A DNA stretch of 64,000 bases, taken from NCBI RefSeq assembly GCF_004297405.1, contig NZ_SCVC01000043.1:70415-134414 (forward strand), given 5' to 3'. Shown in pieces: positions 17,890 to 26,454 of the stretch. Position numbers and translations under genes: made by a program. The notes below the pieces were generated by a model. It ran no database searches, had not been told where the DNA came from, and saw nothing but the letters and a program-made list of their open reading frames with translations. Position 1 is the first letter of the stretch, and the number at the start of each line of letters is the position of its first letter. The stretch comes from Reyranella sp. (GTDB lineage: Bacteria; Pseudomonadota; Alphaproteobacteria; Reyranellales; Reyranellaceae).

Positions 17890-18864
17890 TCACTCCTGTG
17901 GCTTGACGCCGATCTGCCGGGCAGCGTCCGCCCACCGCTTCGAGTCGCTCGTCAAGAAGGCGGCCAACTCGGCAGGAGGAGTTACCAGCGGTTCGGCGCC
18001 ACGTGCCCGCAATGCGGCGGCATAGGCCGGGTCGGCCATCGCCTTGCCGACCGCGTCCTGCAATCGGGCGATCACCTCGGGAGGCGTGCGTACGGGCGCA
18101 AGCAACGCGAACCAGAATTTGAGATCGACGGCCGGCAGTCCCGCTTCGGCCATGGTGGGCACGTCCGGCAGCAGTGTGGATCGGGTCGGCGCGGTGATGG
18201 CGAGCCCGCGCAACTTGCCCGACTGAACGAAGCTCACGCAGGTGGTCATGTTGTCGAACAGGAAATCGACCTGGCCGCCGACCACGTCGTTCAGTGCCTG
18301 GGCGCTGCCGCGATAGGAGACTTCGGTCGCCTGGAAGCCGCCGACCTTCTGCAGCAGCGAGCCGTAGATGTGCGCCGAAGTACCGTTGCCGAAATTGGCG
18401 CAGCTCAGCTTGTGGGGCTCCTTGCGGCCGAGCTCGACCAGCTCCTTCAGGGATTTCACGTCGACCTTGGCCGGATTGACGACCAGCACATTGGGCATGG
18501 TCGCCGTGGTGGCGACGCCGACCAGGTCGCGCTGCGGATTGAAGCGCGAGTCGGGATACATCAGCGGATTGATCGCCTGCACGCCCACCGTGTTGTGCAC
18601 CAGCGTGTAGCCATCGGCCGGCCCGTCGACGACCGCCTGGTTGCCAAGATAGCCGCTCGCGCCGGCACGATTCTCGACCAGCACCGTCTGCCCCAGAATT
18701 TCCGACAGCTTGGCCGTCAGCAGGCGGACGATGAAATCCGTCGGACCGCCTGCCGGAAAGGGAACGACGATGCGAACAGGCTTGGTGGGCCACGACGATG
18801 CAAGGGCTGGCCGGGCAAATGTGGAAGCAGCGACGCCTGCGAGGACGGTGCGACGGGTAACCAT
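17890..18864 (-). CDS. Bug/TctC-family solute-binding protein
   Basis: A 324-residue periplasmic receptor, ATG after GGGAGGAAAA. The N-terminus VTRRTVLAGVAASTFARPALA has a twin-arginine-like signal. The mature part starts WPTKPVRIVVPFPAGGPTDFIVRLLTAKL, the family signature, with GRAGASGYLGNQAV-type segments after it. Family members bind carboxylates for tripartite tricarboxylate transporters, but no TctA or TctB gene lies in the window, so this looks like an orphan receptor. The first gene of the cluster read away from the LysR gene. Confidence 0.92.
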   Translation of the reverse strand: MVTRRTVLAGVAASTFARPALASSWPTKPVRIVVPFPAGGPTDFIVRLLTAKLSEILGQTVLVENRAGASGYLGNQAVVDGPADGYTLVHNTVGVQAINPLMYPDSRFNPQRDLVGVATTATMPNVLVVNPAKVDVKSLKELVELGRKEPHKLSCANFGNGTSAHIYGSLLQKVGGFQATEVSYRGSAQALNDVVGGQVDFLFDNMTTCVSFVQSGKLRGLAITAPTRSTLLPDVPTMAEAGLPAVDLKFWFALLAPVRTPPEVIARLQDAVGKAMADPAYAAALRARGAEPLVTPPAELAAFLTSDSKRWADAARQIGVKPQE

Positions 18865-18961
18865 GATTTTTCCTCCCTCGCCCCGAGGCTGGAATCGTCG
18901 AGGCGGCGCGGAGAATCCGGAACTGGTCGCCATTGATCCAATACAGTCTTAGGATACGGGC

Positions 18962-18978
18962 CATAATTTTTTGATATG
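18962..18978. promoter_or_regulatory. LysR-type operator (T-N11-A box)
   Basis: CATA, nine bases, TATG forms an inverted repeat with a T and an A eleven bases apart, the classic LysR-family recognition pattern. It is flanked by GGG on the left and CCC on the right, extending the symmetry. It sits in the 132-base spacer between tctC (minus) and the LysR gene (plus), 18 bases before the LysR start. On the minus strand TTATGG (overlapping the box) followed 17 bases later by TATTGG could be the tctC promoter. Confidence 0.65.
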
Positions 18979-18996
18979 CCCTAGAGGTCTGCTGCC

Positions 18997-19986
18997 GTGT
19001 CCATCGACGTGCGAAGCCTGCGCTATTTCGTTGCCATGGTGACGACTGGCTCGATCTCCCGGGCCGCCGCCGAGCTGCACATCGCGCAACCGGCGCTCAG
19101 CCTCCATCTCAAGCGGATGGAAGCCGAGCTCGGTGTGAAACTTCTTGAGCGATCGTCCCGAGGCGTCGTCGCCACTGCGGCAGGACAGCGCTTCCTCGCT
19201 CACAGCCGCGACGTGCTCGAGAAACTTCGCTTTGCCTGCGAGGACGTGCGCGAAGGGGCCTCGGAACCGGTGGGGTCGATCGCGATCGGCATGCCGCAAT
19301 CCATCGGCATGGCCCTGACGCCGCGTCTGGTGCGTGACGTCATACGGCGATGGCCTCGTCTGCACTTGCAGATCGTCGAGACGTCGACCGGCCATGTGCC
19401 GAGTCAGCTCGTCGGCCGCACCATCGACCTCGGCATGACCTTCCTGAGGGACAAGAGCAGCGGCCTGCGCTACCGCGGCCTCGTCGAAGAGGAATTGGTT
19501 CTGATTGGCCCGCCTCCTGCCGGCCGCCACAAGACGGGTACCTTCGAAAGCCGGAACATCAGGTTCGCCGACCTGGCCGATATCCCGCTGATGCTACCCT
19601 CGTCACAGAACAGCCTGCGCCAGGTGATCGAACGCTATGCCCAGCAGGCGCAGGTCAGACTGAATGTGCTGGCCGACGTCGATTCAATCCCGCAGCTCAT
19701 CGCCATCGCGGGCGACGGACTCGGCCATACGATCCTCTCCTATCCCTCGGTCGTCGACGCCCTCGCCGAACGGCGCGTCTCAGCTGTTCGGCTGGTGCAG
19801 CCCAGGCCGGTGCGAACCGTCTATCTCTGCCGCCTGGAGAATATCCCCGCGACCAGTGCGATGACCGCTATGGAGGCGCTGATCCTCAGCACCACGCAGG
19901 AGCTGGTCGACGAAGGCGAGTGGCCGGGCCGGCTCGTCAGCCCAATCCGGCAAAGGCCGTCGATGAAGGCAGTCGCCACTCGATAA
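18997..19986 (+). CDS. LysR-family transcriptional regulator
   Basis: A 329-residue regulator with a GTG start. The N-terminal winged helix-turn-helix is clear (MSIDVRSLRYFVAMVTTGS, AAELHIAQPALSLHLKRMEAELGVKLLER). The C-terminal effector domain runs from about residue 90 to 300. Its divergent position and the T-N11-A box suggest it controls the tctC, CoA transferase and hydratase genes and itself. The inducer is presumably the imported acid or its CoA ester (inference). Confidence 0.92.
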   Translation: MSIDVRSLRYFVAMVTTGSISRAAAELHIAQPALSLHLKRMEAELGVKLLERSSRGVVATAAGQRFLAHSRDVLEKLRFACEDVREGASEPVGSIAIGMPQSIGMALTPRLVRDVIRRWPRLHLQIVETSTGHVPSQLVGRTIDLGMTFLRDKSSGLRYRGLVEEELVLIGPPPAGRHKTGTFESRNIRFADLADIPLMLPSSQNSLRQVIERYAQQAQVRLNVLADVDSIPQLIAIAGDGLGHTILSYPSVVDALAERRVSAVRLVQPRPVRTVYLCRLENIPATSAMTAMEALILSTTQELVDEGEWPGRLVSPIRQRPSMKAVATR

Positions 19987-19992
19987 TGCCGT

Positions 19993-20853
19993 TCAGTGCC
20001 GCACCCTCTCACGGTGCAGGATGTAGAGGCCGGAACCCACGATCACCACGATGCCCGCGATGGCAAGCGCGTTGGGCACCTCGCCCCAGACGACGTAGCC
20101 GATGCCCAGCGCCCACAGGATCGAGGAGTAGCGGAACGACGCCATGACCGAGATCTCGCCGCCCGAGCGCAGCGCAACCACGAGGAACTGGTAACCGGCA
20201 GCGAGCAACAGCGACGAAGCGACGATGTAGCCGAGACCGCGCCAGTCCATCGGCTGCCAGCCTTCGATGAGGGCCCAGACGCAGCCGACAAAAGCGACGC
20301 CGAGTGCCGTCGTGAACGAGACGACCAGGGTCGGCACCGCAGGCGGCAGGTAGCGGGCGATGATGTCACGGAAGGCGCCGATCAACGTCGCCAGCAGCAC
20401 CAGCCAGGTCCAGGCATTGATGTCGCCGGGACGCGGCTGGATCACCAGCAGGACGCCCAGGAAACCGACGGTCACCGCGGTCCAGCGCCGCCAGCGCACA
20501 TCCTCCTTGAGGATCAGCACGGCCAGCACTGTCAGCACCAACGGGGTCGAGAGATTGATGGCCGTGGCGATGGCGAAGGGGATCTGGAACAGCGCGATCA
20601 GGTAGAAGATCGCCGCCCCCGACTCCAGGCCGCCGCGCAGCATTACAAGGGGATGCACGGCCAGCCTGAGATGGCGCCAGGCGCCGCTCACCAGCAGGGC
20701 GAGGCCACACCAGAGAGTGGCGAACAGGCCGCGCACGCCGATTGCCTGGACGGACGGGATGGACTCGGCGGCGAGCTTGATCAGCGCATCGTTGAAGATG
20801 AAGACCACCACCGACGCCGCCATCGCAAGGATGCCGCGCGTGTTGTCGACCAT
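19993..20853 (-). CDS. EamA/DMT-family transporter
   Basis: A 286-residue inner-membrane protein with about ten hydrophobic segments in two EamA repeats. It starts MVDNTRGILAMAASVVVFIFNDALIKLAAESIPSVQAI-like, with short positively charged loops, and the second repeat begins near WTWLVLLATLIGAFRDIIARY. DMT transporters export small metabolites such as amino acids or nucleosides; substrate unknown. It converges on the LysR gene and lies 9 bases from the EVE gene upstream. Confidence 0.85.
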   Translation of the reverse strand: MVDNTRGILAMAASVVVFIFNDALIKLAAESIPSVQAIGVRGLFATLWCGLALLVSGAWRHLRLAVHPLVMLRGGLESGAAIFYLIALFQIPFAIATAINLSTPLVLTVLAVLILKEDVRWRRWTAVTVGFLGVLLVIQPRPGDINAWTWLVLLATLIGAFRDIIARYLPPAVPTLVVSFTTALGVAFVGCVWALIEGWQPMDWRGLGYIVASSLLLAAGYQFLVVALRSGGEISVMASFRYSSILWALGIGYVVWGEVPNALAIAGIVVIVGSGLYILHRERVRH

Positions 20854-20862
20854 GTTTGATCG

Positions 20863-21270
20863 CTAGGCGGCAGCCATCTTCATGATCATCTTCCACTGCT
20901 CGTCGCTCACCGGTACGACAGAGAGGCGCGATTGGCGGACAAGGCCGAAATCCTTGAGCCTGGGGTCGGCCTTGATGGCCGCGAGCGTCACCGGCGTCTT
21001 CACCGGCTCGACCGCCTTCACGTCGACGGTGACGGCTTTGCCTTCCTTGTCGGTGGGATCGGGATAGGCGGTCTTCACCACCTCGGCGATGCCGACGATC
21101 TCCTTGCCCTCGTTGGAGTGATAGAAGAAGCAGCGATCGCCGACCTTCATTGCCTTCAGATTGATCGCGGCCTGAGCGTTGCGCACGCCGGTCCAGGAGG
21201 TTTTCTTCTCCTTCACGAACTGCGCCCAGCCATACACAGACGGCTCCGACTTGATGAGCCAATGCGCCAT
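20863..21270 (-). CDS. EVE-domain protein
   Basis: A 135-residue single-domain protein. AHWLIKSEPSVYGWAQFVKE and TSWTGVRNAQAAINLKAMKVGDRCFFYHS are the EVE (PUA-related, thymocyte-nuclear-protein-1-like) signature. EVE domains bind modified bases in DNA or RNA. Stand-alone versions in bacteria sit in housekeeping contexts and have no firm function; fused versions occur in defence systems. Here it is in an operon-like run with gpsA and tsaD, which favours a housekeeping role. Confidence 0.85.
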   Translation of the reverse strand: MAHWLIKSEPSVYGWAQFVKEKKTSWTGVRNAQAAINLKAMKVGDRCFFYHSNEGKEIVGIAEVVKTAYPDPTDKEGKAVTVDVKAVEPVKTPVTLAAIKADPRLKDFGLVRQSRLSVVPVSDEQWKMIMKMAAA

Positions 21271-21279
21271 TGTTTCCCC

Positions 21280-22269
21280 CTACTCGCCTTCGCGGCGCAA
21301 TGGACGCGCCAGCAAGGCGCGGATCGCTTCGTCGAGACCCGCGCCGTGATGCAGGATAGCATCGACGGCCGCGCAAATGGGCATCTCGATGTCGAACTTG
21401 GCGGCACGTGCCAGCACTGCCGGCGCTGTCGCCGCGCCCTCGACGACCTGGCGGCGTCCTTCCATGTAGGCGGCGAGGCTCGTTCCCTTGCCGAGGGCAG
21501 CCCCCAGCGAGCGATTGCGCGATAGCGGACCGTGGCAGGTCAGCACGAGATCGCCGAGACCGCTGAGTCCTGTGAGCGTCTCGAGATTGGCGCCCATGGC
21601 GAGGCCAAGCCGCGCCATCTCCGCAAAGCCACGCGTGATCAGCGCGGCGGCGGCGTTGTGGCCAAGCCCACGGCCCTCGACGATGCCGGCCGCGATCGCG
21701 AGCACGTTCTTCACCGCACCGCCCAGCGACACGCCGGTCACATCGTCGGTCCAGTACGGCCGGAACATGCCGGCGGCCAGTGCGCCCGCGAGGTCGCGGC
21801 CCAGCGCGGCATCATGGGTGGCGATACTGACCGCGGTCGGCAGGCCCTGTACCGCCTCCTCCGCGAAGCTCGGCCCCGAGAGCATGGCGACCGCCCGCCC
21901 TGGCAAGACCTCCGCCAAGACTTCCGGCATCAGGAGGCCGGTCGACGCTTCGATGCCCTTGGCGCAGATCACCACGGGCGAGGCGCCCGGCAGGTCGCGT
22001 GCAACGGCGCGCAACGCCTGGGCGGGGCAGACGAGCAGGATCGCATCGCAGGCAGCGAGCGCGCGAAGGTTCGCGGCGGCCTCGATGCCGGCGTCGAGCG
22101 ACTGCCCCGGCAGGTAGACCTCGTTGCTGCGCTCGCGCGCGACGGCCTGCGAAACAGAAGGATCGCGCGACCACAAGGTCACCTTGCAGCCTGCGCGGCG
22201 GGCAAGACAGGCGAGCGCCGTGCCCCAGGCACCGCCGCCCACGACGCCGATATGATCGAACGTACTCAC
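21280..22269 (-). CDS. gpsA: Glycerol-3-phosphate dehydrogenase [NAD(P)+]
   Basis: A 329-residue enzyme that reduces dihydroxyacetone phosphate to sn-glycerol-3-phosphate for phospholipid synthesis. The Rossmann motif is VVGGGAWGTALA (9-20). GPSFAEEAV and NVLAIAAGIVEGRGLGHNAAAALITRG carry the catalytic and substrate-binding residues. It overlaps the upstream oxygenase gene by four bases and follows tsaD closely, an order (tsaD-gpsA) common in proteobacteria. Confidence 0.95.
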   Translation of the reverse strand: MSTFDHIGVVGGGAWGTALACLARRAGCKVTLWSRDPSVSQAVARERSNEVYLPGQSLDAGIEAAANLRALAACDAILLVCPAQALRAVARDLPGASPVVICAKGIEASTGLLMPEVLAEVLPGRAVAMLSGPSFAEEAVQGLPTAVSIATHDAALGRDLAGALAAGMFRPYWTDDVTGVSLGGAVKNVLAIAAGIVEGRGLGHNAAAALITRGFAEMARLGLAMGANLETLTGLSGLGDLVLTCHGPLSRNRSLGAALGKGTSLAAYMEGRRQVVEGAATAPAVLARAAKFDIEMPICAAVDAILHHGAGLDEAIRALLARPLRREGE

Positions 22270-22901
22270 AGGCTGAGATTGAAGGCGATGGAGATGCGTT
22301 GCTCAGCCCCGAGATAAGGCCGCACCTGATGCAACAGCCACGCCGGGAACATCACCAGCCGACCGGCCTTGGGCACAATCGTCTGGTTGGTACCGGCCGA
22401 GAGGCCGCCGGGCAGTGCAAAGGCTAGGTGCGGCGCATACATGGCCGGCGCCGGTCCGCGCGGATCCATGAATTCGAGTTCGCCCCCCAACGCCGGATGG
22501 GCTGAGACGCCACCGTCATCGACGTAATAGACGCCCGACCAGAAGCTGCCGGGATGGGAATGGAATTCGTTGCCGTGGCCGCTGCGGTTGATGTTCGCCC
22601 ACATATTGGCCTGCCACAGGATGGCGACGGGCTTGCCCGTCCGATCCGTGGTGATGCGATTGGCGATGTTGCGCGCGATCGCCAGCAGCTTGACCGCCGG
22701 GGCTCCGGCCCACTTGTCGAGATCGAGGGACGACTGCCAGCCGCCGAGCGTACTGCGGGACTCGCTGGGCTGCTCAGCTTCGCGCTTCAGCAGCACCGGC
22801 AGCAACGCGGCGTTGAGCTGCGTGCCGTCCGGCAGATCGACAACGATGATCGGCGTGGCGAACGCCGCGACTGTTTCAAAGGCAAGCGATGAGCTGCTCA
22901 T
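22266..22901 (-). CDS. TIGR02466-family putative 2OG-Fe(II) oxygenase (copy 1)
   Basis: A 211-residue protein. A likely metal triad is H114/H116 in NEFHSHPGSFWSG and H191 in WLLHQVRPY, with an arginine near the end (RISIAFNLSL) for 2-oxoglutarate. It contains the family segments WQANMWANINRSG and ALGGELEFMDPRG. The substrate is unknown. The gene lies between gpsA and tsaD. A paralogue is 3.5 kb away at 26455-27105. The hydrophobic start (FETVAAFATPIIVVDLP) is a strand of the jelly-roll, not a signal peptide. Confidence 0.8.
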   Translation of the reverse strand: MSSSSLAFETVAAFATPIIVVDLPDGTQLNAALLPVLLKREAEQPSESRSTLGGWQSSLDLDKWAGAPAVKLLAIARNIANRITTDRTGKPVAILWQANMWANINRSGHGNEFHSHPGSFWSGVYYVDDGGVSAHPALGGELEFMDPRGPAPAMYAPHLAFALPGGLSAGTNQTIVPKAGRLVMFPAWLLHQVRPYLGAEQRISIAFNLSL

Positions 22902-22910
22902 GCGCCCATC

Positions 22911-23969
22911 CTATACGCGATTGGCCGTCGTCGCGGTCGGATCGAGGGGCCAACGTGGACGCGGGCGGAAGTCGAGAGCATCCACGCGGCCGAGCCGCAG
23001 CCGCTCGACGCCGGCCCAGGCGATCATCGCGCCGTTATCGGTGCAGAGGCGGACCGGCGGCGCCACCAGCCTCGCGCCATGCGCTGCCGCCGCCTCTTCC
23101 AATCGACCGCGCAGATAGACGTTGGCCGCGACACCGCCCGCCACCACGAGTGTGGGCATCGGCGCCAGCTTCAAGGCGTTGGTGCAGCGATCGACGAAGA
23201 CATCGCCCACGGTACGCTGGAAGGAGGCGCAAAGATCGGCCACGGCACGCGGATCGTTGGCATCGAGTTTCTCCACCGTCTGGCGCACCGCCGTCTTCAG
23301 GCCCGAGAAAGAGAAATCGCAGCCGGGCTTGCGCCACATCGGCCGCGGCAGATTGAAACGCTTGGGGTCTCCGCCCGCTGCCGCCTTCTCGACCGCCGGT
23401 CCGCCGGGAAAGCCGAGGCCCAGGAGCTTGGCGGTCTTGTCGAAGCACTCACCCGCCGCATCGTCGATGGTGGTGCCGAGCCGCGTGAAATCACCGGGGC
23501 CGCGCACCGTGAGAAGCTGGCAGTGCCCGCCCGACACCAGCAGCAGAAGATAAGGAAACTCGACCGGCTCGGTGAGCCGCACGGACAGCGCGTGACCTTC
23601 GAGGTGATTGATCGCCAGGAAGGGCTTGTCATGGGCGAAAGCCAGCGCCTTGCCGGTCATCACGCCCACCATGACGCCGCCGATCAGCCCCGGCCCGCCG
23701 GTTGCGGCAATGCCGTCGAGATCGGCAAGGCCGACGCCTGCTTCGGCGAGCGCCTGCTCGATCAAGCCATCGATCCGCTCCAGATGGGCGCGTGCAGCAA
23801 TTTCCGGCACCACGCCGCCGAATCGGCGATGCTCGGTGAGCTGGCTGTAGATCGTGTTCGACAGGATCTTGCCGACCGGCCCCATCCCGCCAGGACCTGC
23901 CCCGGCCGGCCCGTCGACCACGGCGACGGCCGTTTCGTCGCAGCTCGTTTCGATGCCCAGCACCAACAT
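22911..23969 (-). CDS. tsaD: tRNA N6-threonylcarbamoyladenosine transferase subunit TsaD
   Basis: A 352-residue ASKHA-fold protein that transfers the threonylcarbamoyl group to A37 of ANN-decoding tRNAs. Visible motifs are VLGIETSCDETAVAVVD at the start, the metal-binding HLEGHALSVRL near 113-123, LLLLVSGGHCQL, and VAGGVAANVYLR. Length is normal. It is divergent from hemC with 45 bases between. TsaB, TsaC and TsaE are not in the window. Confidence 0.96.
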   Translation of the reverse strand: MLVLGIETSCDETAVAVVDGPAGAGPGGMGPVGKILSNTIYSQLTEHRRFGGVVPEIAARAHLERIDGLIEQALAEAGVGLADLDGIAATGGPGLIGGVMVGVMTGKALAFAHDKPFLAINHLEGHALSVRLTEPVEFPYLLLLVSGGHCQLLTVRGPGDFTRLGTTIDDAAGECFDKTAKLLGLGFPGGPAVEKAAAGGDPKRFNLPRPMWRKPGCDFSFSGLKTAVRQTVEKLDANDPRAVADLCASFQRTVGDVFVDRCTNALKLAPMPTLVVAGGVAANVYLRGRLEEAAAAHGARLVAPPVRLCTDNGAMIAWAGVERLRLGRVDALDFRPRPRWPLDPTATTANRV

Positions 23970-24014
23970 GCGGGTCTTCTGGCATGACGCGACTGCTTAC
24001 GCTAGAGCAGCGCC

Positions 24015-24941
24015 ATGACGGCTCCCCTTCTCCGGCTCGGCACGCGCGGCAGCCGGCTCGCGCTCACTCAGGCCGGCCTGGTCCGCGACGCCCTGGCCAA
24101 GGCCGTGCCGGCCCTTGCCGTGCCCGATGCCATCGAGATCGTGGCCATCAAGACCACCGGCGATGCGATCCAGGACCGCCCGCTTTCGGAGGCCGGCGGC
24201 AAGGGCCTGTTCGTCAAGGAGATCGAGGAAGCGATGTTCTCCGGCCGTATCGATGCGGCCGTGCACAGCATGAAGGACATGCCGACGGAACAGCCGGCCG
24301 GCCTTGTCATCTCTGCCTTCCTGCCACGCGAAGATACGCGCGACGTGCTGATCGCAGGCGATGTGACGCGTATCGCTGACCTCCCCAAAGGAGCGATCGT
24401 CGGCACCTCCGCCCTGCGCCGCCGCGCGCTGCTGCTGCACCGGCGGCCTGACCTCGAGATCGTGACCTTGCGGGGCAACGTCGAAACGCGGCTGGCCAAA
24501 CGCGAAGCCGGCATCGTGCAGGCGACGATCCTGGCGCTGGCCGGGTTGAAGCGCCTCGGCATGGCGCATGTCGGCGCGCCGATCCCGGAAGACGAGATGC
24601 TGCCTGCCGTCGGCCAGGGCGCGGTCTGTATCGAAGCGCGCGCCGACGATGCCCGGACACGCGGCTGGCTGGCCGCCATCGATCACGCCACGACGTCGGT
24701 CTGCGTCAGTGCCGAGCACGCGATGCTGGCGGTGCTCGATGGTTCCTGCCGCACGCCGATTGCCGGACATGCGGTGCTGATCGGCGACAACCTGCATCTG
24801 CGCGGTCTGATCGCCCGGCCCGATGGTTCAGAGGTGATCTTCGCCGAGCGCCGCGGCAGTGCCACGGACGCCGAAGCCATGGGCCGCGATGCCGGCCAGG
24901 AGCTGAAGCGTAAAGGCGGGCCAGACTTCTTTTCGACCTGA
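24015..24941 (+). CDS. hemC: Hydroxymethylbilane synthase (porphobilinogen deaminase)
   Basis: A 308-residue enzyme that polymerises four porphobilinogens to hydroxymethylbilane. The N-terminus LRLGTRGSRLALTQA, the VHSMKDMPTEQ segment with the catalytic aspartate (88), and the cofactor-binding cysteine C245 in DGSCRTPIAG are all present. The divergent tsaD-hemC arrangement is common in alphaproteobacteria. hemD, which often follows hemC, is not next to it here. Confidence 0.97.
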   Translation: MTAPLLRLGTRGSRLALTQAGLVRDALAKAVPALAVPDAIEIVAIKTTGDAIQDRPLSEAGGKGLFVKEIEEAMFSGRIDAAVHSMKDMPTEQPAGLVISAFLPREDTRDVLIAGDVTRIADLPKGAIVGTSALRRRALLLHRRPDLEIVTLRGNVETRLAKREAGIVQATILALAGLKRLGMAHVGAPIPEDEMLPAVGQGAVCIEARADDARTRGWLAAIDHATTSVCVSAEHAMLAVLDGSCRTPIAGHAVLIGDNLHLRGLIARPDGSEVIFAERRGSATDAEAMGRDAGQELKRKGGPDFFST

Positions 24942-24947
24942 GCCGAC

Positions 24948-26438
24948 CTATTCCTTCTGGCAGACGAAGGCGTAACCCGGGAACAGGCCGGACTTCTCGC
25001 GCTCCAACTGTTCCCAGCTCGCGAGATCCGACAGGGTGGGTTCGTTGCGAAAGCGCGACGCGTAGAGCGCCAGGGGGCCGGCACCCGCATCGGCGCGCTG
25101 CGAGGCCCCGACATTGAACTCGAAACCGAGAAACTTGAGGCCACTGCCTTCGAGCAGGCTGCGCACGCGCGAGACGGTGAAGCGATGCTCCTGCACGTGG
25201 AAGCAGAGATCGCGCAGCAGACTCGCGCTCCAGAAATCTTCCCAGTCGGTGAGCGCGCGCAGCCGCCGCCATTCGCCCGTCATCACCTTGCGGCGAAACT
25301 CGCGCAGTCCATCGAGTGTAGAAGGCAGGCGTGCCGCCTCGATGTCGCGTCGAGCTTTCACGACGATGCTGCGGGCGCTCTCGCCATAGAGGCCCAAGCG
25401 CAGAAAGGCGCCAGGGCGCAGCACCGACACGATCGCCAACAGGCCGGCGCGAGGATCAGCCATGTGATGCAGGACGCCGACGCATTCCGCATGGTCGAAG
25501 GTGCGACCAAGCTTGCTCAGATCGAGAATGTCGCCGCGCAAGAACTCGATGTTGTCGATGCCGTAGCGTCCGGCCATGCGCTTGCCGTAGGCGAGGCTCG
25601 CGCGGGAGAGATCGACGCCAGTGACCTGGGCGTTGGCGTAGGACGAGGCCACGGTCAGCGGGTGCTGGCCGGTGCCGGCGCCGGGCATCAGCACTTGCAA
25701 TGGGCCACTGCCGAAATCGACCGTCTGGGCGTGCGGGAAGTCGCGCATCAGGGCGGCCCGCACGTCAACCATTGGACGACGCGCCAGATGCGTCCAGCGT
25801 GGATAGGGATTGGCCTCGTACATCGCCGCAACCGATTGCGAGACGGCGTCGACGATCGGCGCGATCTCGGGAATCTCCGAGGCCAGCCGCCGTTCTTCGA
25901 CGACCTCTGCCCGTGGCGCCGCCGACGGCCGGAACATTGCCGACGCCGGCCCGTCGGGCACCGTGGCGTCGTCGGGCCAGACATATTCGTTGAGCCACGC
26001 CTGCTCGGCGAGTGCCTCCGCCAGAGCCACGACTTCCGGCGGCGGTGCATCGGTCGCCAGCAATGCTTCGGCCGCCGCACGGCGCAATGCCAGCAGCTTG
26101 CGCTCCAGAGCCGCATCGCGGTTCAGCGACTTCTTCAGGAATTCGAGCAGGAGCGGGTCGGCCGCGAGCTTCAGGAGGTCGTTGTCATGAGGCCACCCGA
26201 CGACAATTTGATTGGCCGCGCCCCAACCGACAGCATCCCAGTTGGCGCCTTCGTCGGCATAGGCTTGCAGCAGCAGTTCGCGCAGGCCCGCATTGGGTTG
26301 GGTCGTGCGGGCCCGTTCGAGGATCGCATCGAGCCCCATGCGCGCTTCTGCATTGCCAGGGTCCTGCGCCAGCACCCTGCGATAGGCAGCCATCGCTTCG
26401 TCGAAGCGGCCAGCCGCGAACAGCTCGTCGCCGCTCAT
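24948..26438 (-). CDS. TPR-containing class I SAM-dependent methyltransferase
   Basis: A 496-residue protein from the ATG (a GTG six bases earlier is possible). Residues 1-40 are a TPR motif (GDELFAAGRFDEAMAAYRRVLAQDPGNAEA). The methyltransferase core spans about 220-480, with the SAM motif LMPGAGTGQHPL, FLRGDILDLSKL and HAECVGVLHHMADP. The middle (40-215) is helical and lacks clear motifs. The substrate is unknown. It directly follows the second TIGR02466 oxygenase, so both may modify the same target (inference). Confidence 0.8.
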   Translation of the reverse strand: MSGDELFAAGRFDEAMAAYRRVLAQDPGNAEARMGLDAILERARTTQPNAGLRELLLQAYADEGANWDAVGWGAANQIVVGWPHDNDLLKLAADPLLLEFLKKSLNRDAALERKLLALRRAAAEALLATDAPPPEVVALAEALAEQAWLNEYVWPDDATVPDGPASAMFRPSAAPRAEVVEERRLASEIPEIAPIVDAVSQSVAAMYEANPYPRWTHLARRPMVDVRAALMRDFPHAQTVDFGSGPLQVLMPGAGTGQHPLTVASSYANAQVTGVDLSRASLAYGKRMAGRYGIDNIEFLRGDILDLSKLGRTFDHAECVGVLHHMADPRAGLLAIVSVLRPGAFLRLGLYGESARSIVVKARRDIEAARLPSTLDGLREFRRKVMTGEWRRLRALTDWEDFWSASLLRDLCFHVQEHRFTVSRVRSLLEGSGLKFLGFEFNVGASQRADAGAGPLALYASRFRNEPTLSDLASWEQLEREKSGLFPGYAFVCQKE

Positions 26439-26454
26439 ACTCACGAAATAAGGC

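Noticed and set aside
16646..18964. A 772-codon open frame covering the CoA transferase and running through the TctC gene
   Set aside because: Only the part from 17881 downstream matches a protein family; upstream it is an out-of-frame reading of the TctC gene, which has its own ribosome site and signal peptide.
20863..21270. EVE-domain gene as part of a modified-DNA defence system
   Set aside because: It is a stand-alone domain in a housekeeping run with gpsA and tsaD, without nuclease or methyltransferase partners.
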